Origin: Cryptolaemus montrouzieri
Taxonomy: Eukaryota; Arthropoda; Insecta; Coleoptera; Coccinellidae
Length of the DNA stretch: 64,000 bases
Assembly: GCA_013387265.2 (NCBI GenBank)
Contig: JABFTP020000186.1
Coordinates: forward strand, 33,546,605-33,610,604
Reading direction: 5' to 3'
The notes below the pieces were generated by a model that saw nothing but the letters and a program-made list of their open reading frames with translations, had not been told where the DNA came from and did no database searches. Both the position numbers and the translations under genes were made by a program. Positions 27,506-40,300 of the stretch are shown one piece after another; positions within the stretch are counted from its first letter, which is position 1, and the number at the start of each line of letters is the position of its first letter.

Positions 27506-28621
27506 ACATATTTATATGGTCTCTTCGGAGTATTTGTCCGTTTTGAACTTAAGTTCCTTTCGAAACTTCAGTTTTGGCGACGTTTCGATTCAATCTCATG
27601 CACCATCTTCAAAGCCTGTTGATGTTTTCGTTAATGCGTCTAGTCCAGTGTGGCACTCCTATATATAACTTCTCGGCTGCGCAAATTGTAGTGGGTGACT
27701 TGTACGTTCAGTGGTGGGGAAACTGGATCATCGAGAGTTCGTACTTCGAGTCCTCCTTCTGGAATGTTGACCGCTGGTGTTTGGGATTTCTTCGATGATT
27801 GGTAGTTGCTTAGCGCCACTTTCTAAGACTGCGACAGGTTCAGGGTGTCATCTCTTTTATTCAGATTGTTTCTTTGTTCTATTTCTATTGCCTCTTTGTC
27901 CGATGTTGGCCAGTTGCTTTGTTTTATCAAAGTCGATTGAATGTTTGTAGTCTTTCGTGTGCTGGAACAAAGCTGATGTGGACTGTTTATTTTTTATTGA
28001 ATTTTTATGTTCTTGTATGCGAGATGAAATGCTTCTATTTGTCTGTCCTATATACCATTCATCACAGTCCCGGCAAGTAATGCCATAAACACCCTGATTC
28101 TCTAAAGGGATCATGTCTTTGGGAGCCGAAAGTATGTTTCGTATTGTAATTAGCGGTCGAAATATAGGCGTGATTCCCTTCTGATTCAAGATTCGTCCAA
28201 TATTCGAAGCGACGCCACCTACATAAGGCAATACTACCTTCTGCGGATTCAGTTGGGAGGTTCCGTTGGAGTATTTTGCTTCATTACATCTTTTGAATGC
28301 TCTATTTACTTGCCATCTATTAAAGCCGTTTTTTTGGATTGCTAACCTCAGAGCCGTCATTTCACCTTGTACATGTTGCTGGTCTGTTAGTCGTTCTGAT
28401 CGTTTAATTAGAGTTCTAAGGACGCCATTCAGTTGAGATGGGTGGTGGTGGGAGGCAGCGTTTAAATATATATCGGTGTATGTAGGTTTCCGATATACAG
28501 TGTGGCTCAAGTTATCTACTTCCTTCTTGAGAAGCACGTCTAGGAAGGGTAGCTGTCCCTGATTTTCCTTCTCCAAAGTGAATCTGATACTACTTTTGAT
28601 GTTATTAATGTATTTAAGGAA
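27506..28621 (-). pseudogene. Penelope-like element A, 5'-truncated minus copy (RT end and GIY-YIG)
   Basis: The frame 28630-27857 carries the end of a PLE reverse transcriptase (SSIRFTLEKENQGQLPFLDV, SHTVYRKPTYTDIYLNAASH), the conserved LPYVGGVASNIGRIL block, and a GIY-YIG endonuclease: GVYGITCRDCDEWYIGQTNR with ISSRIQEHK after it. PLE proteins combine these two domains and mobilise by reverse transcription at an endonuclease nick. The copy begins mid-protein, just after where the RT catalytic YVDD would be, and joins head-to-head with the plus copy. The C-terminus is frameshifted by a small deletion (KQLANIGQRG against KQLEQFDKRM in the other copy). Its 3' end (27580-27690) has a hammerhead-like remnant on the minus strand. 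Confidence 0.9.
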
Positions 28622-30456
28622 GCAGAACACACCAGAATGAAAATTGCCGAGTCACTCACAAAGGACAAACTTCCAAAATCAAACCTTACCAGGGAAGAAC
28701 GTCTAGCTCTGAAACAATTAAAATCGAACAAGGAACTGGTGATCCTACCCTCAGATAAGGGAAACACCACTGTTGTTATGGACCGGACGGACTACGATTC
28801 GAAAATTAAAACACTTTTAGAAGAGGACCCTATATTACAATCAATACCGATCCTACCACATATTTCGAAGTAAAGACAAAAACGGTCTTCAATCTTTTTC
28901 CTATTCTGGAAGAAATCAAGAAGAGGCTCATCCCTAGAGAAGTCATCGAAAATCCCGAGAATCTATGGCCTCCCAAAAATCCACAAAGACAATATACCGT
29001 TTCGTCCAATAATGAGTTCAATAGGTTGCCCAGTCCAAGAGTTAGCAAGATAGCTCGAAACATGCAGCCAGAAGTAGAACAGTCTAATTCCTACATTAAA
29101 AACTCCACCCACTTCCTAGAGAGATTAAAACAAATAGAAATCACTGACGAAGATATATTAGTTAGTTTAGACATAGTCTCCTTGTTCACCAACATACCTA
29201 TAAACGAGGCATTAGACTCGATTGGAATGAACTATGATTTTCCGTCACACTGGCTCGATCTCGCCGAACATTGCATTAAATCTACCCACTTCACTTATAA
29301 CGGTCAAAAATATAAACAAATAAGAGGTACACCTATGGGTTCCCCACTTTCACCAGTCATAGCTAACTTATATATGGCGAACTATGAAACCCGAGCATTG
29401 AAGAACGCAACTTCAATACCTAAGCTATGGCTCAGATTTGTGGACGATGTGTTTCTGATTTGGCAGCATGGGGAAGAGGAACTAGACAACTTCCTTAAAT
29501 ACCTTAATAATATCAGAAGTAGTATCAGATTCACTTTGGAGAAGGGAAATCAGGAACAGCTACCCTTCCTATACGTGCTTCTCAAGAAGAAAGTGGATAA
29601 CTTGAGCCACACTGTATATCGGAAACCTACACACACCGATAGATATTTGAACGCTGCCTCCCACCACCACCCATCTCAATTGAATGGCGTCCTTAGAACT
29701 CTAGTTCTAAGGATCAGAACGACTAACAGACCAGCAACATGTACAAGGTGAAATGACGGCTCTGAGGTTAGCAATCCAAAAAAACGGGTTTAATAGATGG
29801 CAAGTAAATAGAGCATTTAAAAGATGAAGAAGGAAATCACGCCTATATTTCGACCGCTAATTACAATACGAAACATACTTTCGGCTCCCAAAGACATGAT
29901 CCCTTTAGAGAATCAGGGTGTTTATGGCATTCCTTGCCGGGACTGTGATAAATGGTATATAGGACAGACAAATAGACGCATTTCATCTCGCATACAAGAA
30001 CATAAAAATTCAATAAAAAATAAACAGTCCACATCAGCTTTGTTCCAGCACACGAAAGACTACAAACATTCAATCGACTTTGATAAAACAAAGCAACTGG
30101 AACAATTTGATAAAAGAATGGTCAGAGAGGCAATAGAAATAGAACTACGAAACAATCTCAATTAAAGAGATGACACCCTGAACCTGTCGCAGTCTTTGAA
30201 AGTGGCGCTAAGCAACTACCAATCATCGAAGAAATCCCAAACACCAGCGGTCAACATTCCATTCCAGAAGGAGAAGTCGAAGTACGAACTCTCGATGAAC
30301 CAGTTCCCCCACCACTGAACGCACAAGTCACCCACTATATGAGATTGAATCGAAACGTCGCCAAAACCAAAGTTTCGAAAGGAACTTAAGTTCAAAACGG
30401 ACGATTACCCCGAAGAGACCATATAAATATGTATCGATCCGTGAAAACATACAAAT

Positions 30457-30458
<2 letters not shown>
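28622..30458 (+). pseudogene. Penelope-like element A, plus copy (RT and GIY-YIG)
   Basis: Nearly full coding length in three pieces. 28637-28873: N-terminal part with REERLALKQLKSNKELVILP and DKGNTTVVMD. After a frameshift, YGLPKIHK at about 28961. 29026-29751: RT catalytic blocks SLDIVSLFTNIP (29164), GTPMGSPLSPVIANLYM (29326) and RFVDDVFLIW with the catalytic Asp pair (about 29437). 29824-30165: GIY-YIG endonuclease with GVYGIPCRDCDKWYIGQTNR and RISSRIQEHK. Between the last two pieces a deletion of about 105 bases removes the LPYVGG block that the minus copy keeps. A second deletion near 30340 removes about 90 bases of the 3' region. The copy is therefore inactive. It ends in ATCGATCCGTGAAAACATAC followed by AAATCAA and then (TA)n. 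Confidence 0.92.

Positions 30459-30540
<82 letters not shown>
30459..30540. repeat. (TA)n microsatellite at the PLE-A 3' end
   Basis: Pure TA array of about 82 bp starting directly at the last bases of the PLE and followed by LINE coding sequence. Confidence 0.98.
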
Positions 30541-30543
<3 letters not shown>

Positions 30544-33510
30544 TTATATATAGATGAGGACAATTTGAAGGCTGCTAGAACAAATGATTTTTGGCCAGAT
30601 ATGAATCGATCCGTGAAAACATACAAATCAACATTTGCCAGAAGGGGTTTTTCGGAGGAAAGCTTCACTGGACGAGGCGAAGTGAGTGATGGAATTTTGA
30701 ATGGGGTCAATGATCTCAAAATTATTAAAAGGTTTTCCATTGAACATTTAAATATACAGGGATTATGTAACAAGTCGAATCTCATTGAGAAATTCTTAGG
30801 TTAGAAGTGTCCTGATGTTCTTTGTTTGTCTGAGCATTTTATAAGGAGTGTATTTTCCGATTCTTTTGTACTTGATGGATGCCACACAGCTGCAATTTTC
30901 GGTTGATCATTAATTGGTTATGGTGGGGTGTTAATTTTTACAAAATCGAATGAGTTTAGTTTTACATGACGTGAATGCTCTCTCTAGAGAACTGCATTGC
31001 GAAGTGGTTGCAGTTCATCAAAGTGTGTTGAATATTACAGTTATATGTTTTTACAGATTTCTCTCTGGGGATTTTTATATATTTATCGATACAATTGAGA
31101 AGATTTTCGAAAATTTGGATTCGTCCCATAAAACTATTTTGTGTGGTGATTTTAACGTTCACCACAACGTTTTGGAGGGGAATTCGGGGGCATTGTGCGA
31201 TGTCTTGAATACAACAAAAAAAAAATTTCACCAACTAGAGAAAAACTGCCTGGATAACATCTTCGTTAATTGCAATCCATTGAATGAAAATGCTGAGGTG
31301 CTCGATTGTTTTTCCTCGGACCACCGAGCTCAGCGACTCAGTGTGGACTTCCCGGGTGGGGTCGATACTAGGACAACGTTTACATATAGACCCATTACTG
31401 AAAAGGGTTTGAATGAATTTCATCATACTCTTGGAGATCTTGAATTTAGTTTTATCGACACTCGTAATATTGATGCAGATGAAGCATTCAACAGTTTTCA
31501 CCAGGTATTTGTTAGTGCTTAGCGAACTTCGTTTCCGGAGAAGCGGATGAGAACTGATGGAAGTACTCGCAATACTGGTGTATATTGGTACACAGATAAA
31601 CTGAGAGATATGAAGGCACGTTTGGATTTGATCTCAGAAATTTTCGACAGATACAAAACTGACAATTTGAAACGCATCAGAAATAAGTTGAGACTTCAAT
31701 ATAAGCTTGAAGTCAAAAACGCTAAAATAAATGCAAATGACAAGGCCATTAAATCGGCATCGAATCCACAGGGTAAAATGTGGGACTTGATGAACGCGGA
31801 AAGAAACCTTTAAAAAGTAATGTCATCTCGAGCATTAGTGCAGATGATTTCAGTTCTCACTTCTCGTCCGCTGCTGGAAAAGTTGTACAGGATATACCGG
31901 ATGTCGCTTTTGACGGGTGTGCCTTTTGCCAGGAATGTTGCAGGTACATTAATTTTTTCTTTCAAGAGGGTTGGGCATATCGAGGTATGGGATCTTGTCT
32001 AGTCTAGAAAATAGCAAATCAACTGACTATTACGGTATATCAGTGGGCCCAATTACGAAAATTATAAATAACTCCACTCACTTGTTTAGTAAATAGGTGT
32101 TTGGATGAGGGTGTCTTTCCAGACTGTCTTAAAATATCCAAAACAATACCTCTTCTCAAAAAAAGTACTTCCGATGATGTGGCCAATTACTGCTCAATTT
32201 CGTTATTTCCGGTTTTTTCTAAAATACTAGAAAAGATTTTATGGAATTAGATTGTGGAGTTTTTCGAGAAAAATAATCTTTTTTCGGGACAGCAATTTGG
32301 TTTTAGGCACAGTAGAGGTGCGAGTAATGCAATACTGGAGTTCGTTGCAAACACTTTGAGATGTTCGAGTGTGGCCTCTATTTCCATTCACTGTTTTTGT
32401 ACCTCACGAAGGCCATCGACTGCGTTTCACATTCAGATCTGATTGCTAAACTCGAGCGTAAACGATTCGAAGGGAGGAGTGGAGCGGTGATCAGTTCATT
32501 TTTGTCAAATAGGTACTAATGTGTATATGCTGGTCGCAAAAGGAACTTATTTCAGTAGGAGTGCCTCAAGGTTTTGTAATGGGGCCGTTATTATTTCTGA
32601 ATTATTTGCCGATGACTTCACTCTCTGTTTTGTGTAATGACCTAGGGGTGTAGATGGGTTGTTTGAGGGGACGCAGTCGAGAGCTTTTGAGTGGTTTTCT
32701 GGAAACAAGTTGGCAATGAATGGGGCTGAGACAGAGAGAGTAACTTTCAGTATGAGAGCTGTAGAGGCAAAGAGTGTTCGTTTTCTTGGCGTTGTTCTGG
32801 ATTCGGGACTCACCTGGGGGGTCCACGTAGATGATCTGTCAAAGAGGTTGAGCAGGAATATTTTCAGTTCAAAAATTTACAGGACTCTGTGTCTTCGCAG
32901 GTTTTAAGGTGTGCCTGTTTTTCTTTATGTGAGTCAATAATGAGGTATGGCTCATTAGTGTGGGGTAACGCTAGCGGTGTGGAGAGAGTTTTTAGACTTC
33001 AGAGACGCGCTGTTCGTATTGTGGCAGGAATCTCATATAGGGATTGTTGTAAAAACGCTTGTAACCAACTCAACATACTTACTTACCGTGCCAAGCCTTT
33101 TCATTTTCGAATGTCTAGTTTATGCTCATAAGAGATATCCATCTGTTGGTTTAAATCGAGATATTCATCAGTATAATACTAGAAACAGTGAAGATGTTCA
33201 TATTCCCTTTGTCAGATTGGGAACGTCGCGGAATGGCCCGAATTTTCTAGCCTTTTATTATAATAAACTACCTGTGACCTTCAGATATCTATCACTTTAT
33301 GGTTTCAAACAGAAAATAAGAAATATTCTTGTTAATGAGGGTTTTTACAGTGCCAATGAGTTTTTAGATTGGAATTTTGTGTAATCTATGTCTTTATTTT
33401 TATCTGTATTATTTTATTAGTACCTAATCATTTTTAACTTGACTTGTGCATATACCTGTAAGTATTGTATAATGCACCAATAAATTGATTCTGATTCTGA
33501 TTATGATATT
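30541..33510 (+). pseudogene. Jockey-like LINE ORF2 (endonuclease, RT) with 3' tail
   Basis: Broken ORF2 of a second LINE family. Endonuclease motifs: IEHLNIQGLCNKSNLIEKFL, PDVLCLSEHF, TILCGDFNVHHN (31135-31165), LDNIFVN and SSDHRAQRLSV (31315-31345). RT motifs: FPDCLKISKTIPLLKK and VANYCSISLFPVFSKILEK (32115-32235), GQQFGFRHSRGASNAI (32287-32335), SVGVPQGFVMGPLLFL (32555-32600), and LFADDFTLCF (about 32610-32640), so the catalytic FADD is kept. Thumb: RYGSLVWGNASGVERVFRLQRRAVRIVAGI (32945-33035). Many frameshifts and stops (30804, 30907, 31520, 31812, 32249) inactivate it. The tail has tandem GATTCT units at 33487-33505. The 5' part was duplicated in inverse orientation at 27.1-27.5 kb. Confidence 0.9.
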
Positions 33511-33544
33511 ATTGGTTCTATCAATACGTTTCAGAAATGAATTA

Positions 33545-34725
33545 TTTATATATATTATTATCGTGGACTTATGCATTATCTCAGCTGTTAGCTGGATATA
33601 ATTTACCTTTCCCAGATTTAGCAATCAAAGGGAATAGGCTCGATTACAATATACTTGACATAAATTTCCTAAATATCCTACATGTATTAAGAATTACAGC
33701 TTTTTGCATTTCTATATAGGTATTCTTATGCAATTCTGATTTCTTAAGGCTATCATGCAGAGTTTTGGGTATTAAACCAGTCGAGGATACGATGACAGGA
33801 ACAATATCTATTTTATCAAGGTGCCACATCTGCTTCATCTCGATAGCAAGGTCTGTGTATTTGGACTTTTTCTCCTTGAACTTGTTCAGCACGTTGTTAT
33901 TATTCGGTATGGCGACATCCACCAGCATTGCTGTTCTGGCTCTCTTATCATACACCACTATGTCCGGCCTATTATTCGTCACCATTCTGTCAGTGATAAC
34001 AGGCCTATCGTAGTATAATCTGATAGAGTCATTTTCCAATACGGGCGCCGGCTGATAATTGTAATATGGCTGGAAGTGTTCTGAAGTCCGTACTTGCGTG
34101 CAAGTTTCTGGTGGATAATGTTGCACACTTGATTATGCCTGTGAAGATACTCCGTATTGGCCAGTTGTTCGCATCCGGACGTAATATGCTGTATAGTCTC
34201 CGATCTTATATGGCATTTTCTGCACTTATCTGTGTGTAATGTTCCGTCCTTTATTATAAATTTTCTGTAATTGTTTGTAGCGATCACTTGGTCTTGGATG
34301 GCCATAAGGAATCCCTCTGTTTCTGCGAATAATTCTCCTTTCATCAACCATTTGTTGGAGGCTTCTTTGTCGATGTGTGGTTGATTAATCTCATGGTGAT
34401 GTCGTCCATGCAATTCCTTTCTTGACCATTGCTCTTGTTTTTCAATATCTGATAGGAACGGTAGATTCAGCAGGTCATCTCTGGTAGCAAGATTTAGTGG
34501 TGTATATCCCTTTCAGCCAATGATACCACTCTATGGAGGTCAGAATTGAAAGCTTTTGCTGAGAAGAATTCTCTGAGATTTTTTATCTGTTCGGTGTGTA
34601 AATTGACAACATCTATTAATCCGCGTCCTCCTTCTTTCCTCTTCAAAGTTGTTCGTATCACAGACGATTTTGGATGATGATTGTTGTACTTTGTACAAGT
34701 GAAGAATTCCTAAGCGCGTTCACCG
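33545..34725 (-). pseudogene. R2-like LINE 3' half: Cys-His motif and restriction-like endonuclease
   Basis: Minus strand. The fragment starts in the post-RT linker (HHPKSSVIRTTLKRKEGGRG and LIDVVNLHTEQIKNLREFF, about 34700-34560), continues with HGRHHHEINQPHIDKEASNK (34413 down), a Cys-His motif CRKCHIRSETIQHITSGC (spacing C-x2-C-x8-H-x4-C) and, in another frame from 34126, RPDIVVYDKRARTAMLVDVA: the PD...D core of the restriction-like endonuclease that R2/NeSL-type LINEs carry after the RT. The RT itself is missing (5' truncation, normal for LINEs). One frameshift near 34000-34120 splits the endonuclease from the Cys-His motif. A GATAATAATA-type tail around 33545-33580 marks the 3' end. Most relatives of this group insert site-specifically or near structured DNA; here the target is not evident. 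Confidence 0.85.
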
Positions 34726-35037
34726 CTCACCTGAATTCAATCCATGCGAACATAACATTCACAATTGAAAAGAATCAAACAGACAGTTGCCATATCTGGA
34801 TTTCTCGTTAAAATTCAATACAGCCATACTGTTGGCTAGAGTGTTCATCTTCAGTTTTCCCGTGAGTTCATCTCTTATAATGTAAGCCACATCTTAAATA
34901 TCCAGAGGTGAAGTTGTACATGGAAAATTGGAATTTGAATGAGGATGTATTACTCCTCATATCTTAGTAAAGCAAATTTCCTTAATCCGCATTTCATTTT
35001 TAACCATTGAGTACGGCGTACCATTTTCCATTTTCGG

Positions 35038-35084
<47 letters not shown>

Positions 35085-36109
35085 CAGGTTTCACAGGTAT
35101 TAGTCTCGAAATTTGATGTCGCTATAAAATTTGTTCCTGAAATGCATCCCTGCTGAAATATTCACCCCTCAAATTTAAATAATTAAATTGTATTTTACGA
35201 TAGAAGTTTTATCTTTCAACGGAATTTCCTGAAATTTAAGACATTGTTTAGACAAATAATACTTCATAAGATGCTGTTCTCGTGTTTTAAAATTTAACCT
35301 AACCTATCACTTTTTACCCTCTGAGTATTTAGTGGATGAGTGTTTTACAAATCTAATAAAATTTTAGATTTTTCGAAGTATTTTACATAAAAAATCTATA
35401 CTTTTAGATCTCGAAATACTTAAATAGTAACGAGAAGAACCGGCTCAAAGAGCCAACGATATTTTCAGTAAAATGTTCTGGTTTATTTAATTTAATCAAT
35501 TTAACCTAACTGAATAGACACTATTTACATTATCTGTTTAAATCGATAAACAATGCAACTTATGCAAGATCCAGCTATTGAAACAAAATATCTATGTATT
35601 TTAATATAAATTTGAAGATAGAACAATGAGTCATTCTCTGAAGCACATATCTCTATTCATTCTCTAACCGTTAAGCTGAAATGTGGTGGGGGACCATCGT
35701 GCATAAACCACATAAGGTGTCATACTAAAAAAGGTAATAATATATTGCGGAATATTATCATTTGTCCTTAATCGGCGATACACCTTCACAAAAGTATGCT
35801 AATTAGACACCTAACTAGACAGACAAAATCATAGAATGAAACTTTATTATTGTTTTGATATTTGACAGCTCTTGTATTTAATTTTTCATATCTATAGTTT
35901 TCATAAGATAATTAAGATATGGAATACACTTTCAAAGCATAAGCAGATATGCATTTAATGTTAGGTGTAGCATCTGGTAATGCTCCGCGTCCAAGAAGAC
36001 TTTATTTGGAGCGATTACCGAACAGAAGACTTGCAAAGTAACTCAAATTGCTTTAGAAGCGCCCATACAAAGTCATTAAATTTATTTAAAAGTCGGTCCA
36101 CTCTTAACA
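34726..36109. other. Non-coding stretch with one short (TA)n
   Basis: No recognised gene. It contains a 40-bp (TA)n at 35041-35080. From about 35960 the + strand shows weak coding traces that may be the degraded upstream part of the PLE-B copy that follows. Confidence 0.5.
35041..35080. repeat. (TA)n microsatellite, 40 bp
   Basis: Pure TA array, the shortest of the eight in the window. Confidence 0.98.
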
Positions 36110-37000
36110 AAGTCACAAAGCGGACATCTATAATTCTCAGTATACAGAAAATCAACCCACACAAATAGATACTTACATGCCTCATCACACCATCATCCAG
36201 CTCAATTAAAATCAGTGGCCAAAACGCTCATAAGCATATCGGTAGCACACACAGATGACAACGTCAGAGAAGATAGTTATCTACAATAACCTACGCCCTT
36301 GAAAATAATGGATATAACAAAAACACAATAAAAGCAGCTATAAGGGACACTCTCACTGTGCGAAACACCATATGCACAGCAGAACAAAAGAACACAACTG
36401 TTTTACCATCTATCAAAGGAGTAACAGATAAAATAGGAAGAACATTGGGTAAATACAAAATTAGAACGGCATACAAACCATACTTAACTATCGGAAAAAT
36501 TCTCAGAAACTCGAAAGACAACATTCCTTTAGAAAATCAAGGAGTTTACTCAATACCATGCGGAGATTGTGACGGGATATACATCGGAAAAACTAATAGA
36601 CGAATAAAAGAAAAAATAGAGGAGCATAAAAGAAGACTGAAAAATCAATCAATCTCATCCGCCATTTATCTACATAAATAACATACAGGCCATACAATAG
36701 ATTTCGATAACTCAAAACAAATCAGAACCACACAACAACTTAAGAAACGTCTAATCAGAGAAGCAGTGGAAATTGAAAAAGGAAAGCATCCCCACCACCA
36801 GGTCCACCGACGCCCACAACGAGGACATTAAAGTAGAACCACCGACAAACCGTTATTAGTTACGCTCGAAACATCGTCTACCGAACGCCTGAAAATGACA
36901 AGAGACAACTTGTCGAAACGTCGCCACAATCAAAATGGACCACGGAATAAAACCCCTAACACATCAAATCATAGATACTTCCGTGAAAATTTAAAATTAA
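36110..37000 (+). pseudogene. Penelope-like element B, 3' part with GIY-YIG endonuclease
   Basis: Starts around SVYRKSTHTNRYLHASSHHH (36137-36200), homologous to the SHTVYRKPTYTD region of PLE-A. After several stops the frame 36358-36681 reads VLPSIKGVTDKIGRTLGKYK (equivalent to the LPYVGG block), then GVYSIPCGDCDGIYIGKTNR and IKEKIEEHKRR, the GIY-YIG endonuclease. The RT catalytic region is absent. The 3' region (36860-36950) holds a hammerhead-like remnant, and the copy ends TACTTCCGTGAAAATTTAAA just before a (TA)n array, resembling the end of PLE-A. It is clearly a separate, diverged family or subfamily. Confidence 0.85.
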
Positions 37001-37496
<496 letters not shown>

Positions 37497-37849
37497 TGTT
37501 TTAAAATGAAAATATGGAGAATCACTCGGACCTGTCGATTTCTGATTTCTAGGGTGAACAATTTTTCCGATTTTTTCATCCTCGTTACTTCAATCCCCTA
37601 CTCGGGGTGAGCACAACTCCCTGATTTTGAATATGGATGAGGGGTTTTGCGATACCTCATTTTGAAGATCCTATCGGGTACTATTTGGCCCTAAACTTTC
37701 GCTTCAAAACTTTCATCGTTAACTAAATGGTAGCTAAAAAAGTGGAATACTACTAACATTTTTGATTAGCGTATTAAGTGTTGAAATTGGGTACCATTTA
37801 CTTCCTTGCAGTAAAATAAGTTTTGCTCAAATCGTTCACGTACATTACT

Positions 37850-38080
37850 CAATTTCCGGTTCAAGTTTACGGCACTCATTAATTATCCGAAATCGCAAAT
37901 CATCCAGTGTCTCAGATTGAGTAGCGTGAATCTTAGATTTCAGAGGATCCCATAGACAAAAGTCCAGTGGTGCCCTTCTTCCAATCCAGGCCTGAGGAAA
38001 ATTTTCATCTAAGAACTGATGCACAGGTTGAACGAAATGAGGTGGTGCGCCATTTTGCTGAAAAATTATCGTTTCATGGT
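37850..38080 (-). pseudogene. DDE transposase fragment (IS630/mariner-like)
   Basis: Minus strand reads TIIFQQNGAPPHFVQPVHQF, LDENFPQAWIGRRAPLDFCL, WDPLKSKIHATQSETLDDLR. This is the second-catalytic-residue region (FQQDGAPPHF in relatives) and the following WIGRRGP...PLDFFLW segment of a DDE transposase common in insects. The expected Asp of QQDG is Asn here, and the residues between WIGRR and PLDF (usually PxEWPPRSPDLT, which hold the third catalytic position) are missing. The remnant is inactive. Confidence 0.75.
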
Positions 38081-38082
38081 CT

Positions 38083-38250
38083 TATTCGTTCTTCGCAAAT
38101 TTTTCTTTGAATTAAACAAGAACCACGAAGAAATAATATATGGGAGATGTCAATCCTAATTATTGGGTTCAAAATGATTCTAGAACATCTATAGATCATA
38201 ATCGGCATCACTTATAAGACCGAACCTAGCCATCTGGGCTCTCTCTCAGA
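38083..38250 (-). repeat. Fragment of repeat R1 inside the long-TIR element
   Basis: The + strand here (CGCAAATTTTTCTTTGAATT, then CCACGAAGAAATAATATATGG, ATAGATCATAATCGGCATCA, GGGCTCTCTC) matches 26455-26612, and so the minus strand matches the right part of the 9.8-kb copy. It directly follows the transposase fragment, so R1 or part of it was inserted into or captured by the element. Confidence 0.8.
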
Positions 38251-39223
38251 GTCCTTATTTCTGAAAAAATATTTTAATCAATTCCACCCTTTCTTCTACG
38301 GAATACACCATTTTAATCCTACTACAAAATCATAATCGCTTTGGCACAGTTTCAACGTTCCCGAAAATTAACTAGAGACAAACGAGAGACTAAGGTAAAT
38401 CAAACACATGGTCTGTCTAATTAAATAACAAAAAATTAATAAATAAATACATAAACATTACATACCTCGAGGAGAATTCAACATAAGCTAGCCATACACT
38501 AGCGTTCTTCACTGCAGGGAAGTGAATGGTGCCCATTTTCAACACTTAATAAGCTAATCAAAAATGTTAGTAGTATTCCACTTTTTTAGCTACCATTTCG
38601 TTAACGATGAAAGTTTTGAAGCGAAAATTTAGGGCCAAATAGTACCCGATAGGATCTTCAAAATGAGGTATCGCAAAACCCCTCATCCCTTTTCAAAATC
38701 AGGGGGATGTGATCAGCCCCGTTAAGAAATTGAAGTTACGGGAACGAAAAATCGGAAAAATTGTTCCCCCTCCAATCAGAAATCGACGGGTCAGGGCGAT
38801 AACATCCATAACTTGAACCCGAATTCGAAACAGGTAACTCGGCTAAGCTTATTCCTACATACTTGCTCACTAACCGTGCAGCTACCTAGGCGGTAAACCT
38901 CGTATCTTTGACTACTTGTGGAGAATGGTGTTTTTTGTTGTTGTAGAAAAAACACTGGATAGTATGATAAGAAATGTTGAATTATCACCACATGTTCGGG
39001 ATATTGTATTCAGTCGTCACTGAGATTTGAAAATGTGAATTTAAAAAAGTCTATAATTAAAATTGAAAATGCCTTACGTTGGATTGTCTGATGTTCAGGG
39101 GGGTCGAATAATTGCTCCCGTTGAAGAAGGGGTGAGACAGAGGGATATAGTGGCCACAATGGTGGTATCAAATGGAGTGATTTCAAAACCCTTCGACCGA
39201 TACGTGGATCTACAATCTCTGTC

Positions 39224-39335
<112 letters not shown>

Positions 39336-39418
39336 TTATTCGAAATTTAATAATTTCGAGTTAATGAAAAATTAAAAATTCTACCATCTAAAAACATTCA
39401 TGAAGAGACCAATCAACT

Positions 39419-40300
<882 letters not shown>

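Larger units (their letters stand above)
27140..30966. repeat. Large inverted repeat: arms about 1.45 kb, spacer about 0.86 kb
   Basis: Left arm 27140-28621 and right arm about 29490-30966 are reverse complements over two parts: a LINE 5' region (27140-27505 against 30605-30966) and the 3' half of a Penelope-like element. The LINE parts differ at roughly 14 of 360 positions by eye and share the same two nonsense codons (TAG after FLG, TGA after AAIFG). Differences between the arms are a (TA)n array and about 60 bases of extra LINE on the right, and separate deletions in the two PLE copies. The centre is unique sequence, the N-terminal half of the plus-strand PLE. Confidence 0.88.
37529..38792. 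mobile_element. DNA transposon with about 290-bp terminal inverted repeats
   Basis: Sequence 37529-37822 is matched by the reverse complement of 38508-38792 with modest divergence. Shared blocks include GTCGATTTCTGATT, GAACAATTTTTCCG, GATGAGGGGTTTTGCGATAC, AAAGTTTTGAAGCGAAA (one arm) and CACTGCAGGGAAG (inner end of the right arm). The interior holds a transposase relic on the minus strand (37850-38080) and an inserted piece of repeat R1 (38083-38250). The target duplication is not resolved. Such long inverted ends suggest a foldback-type or long-TIR derivative of a mariner-like element. Confidence 0.82.
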
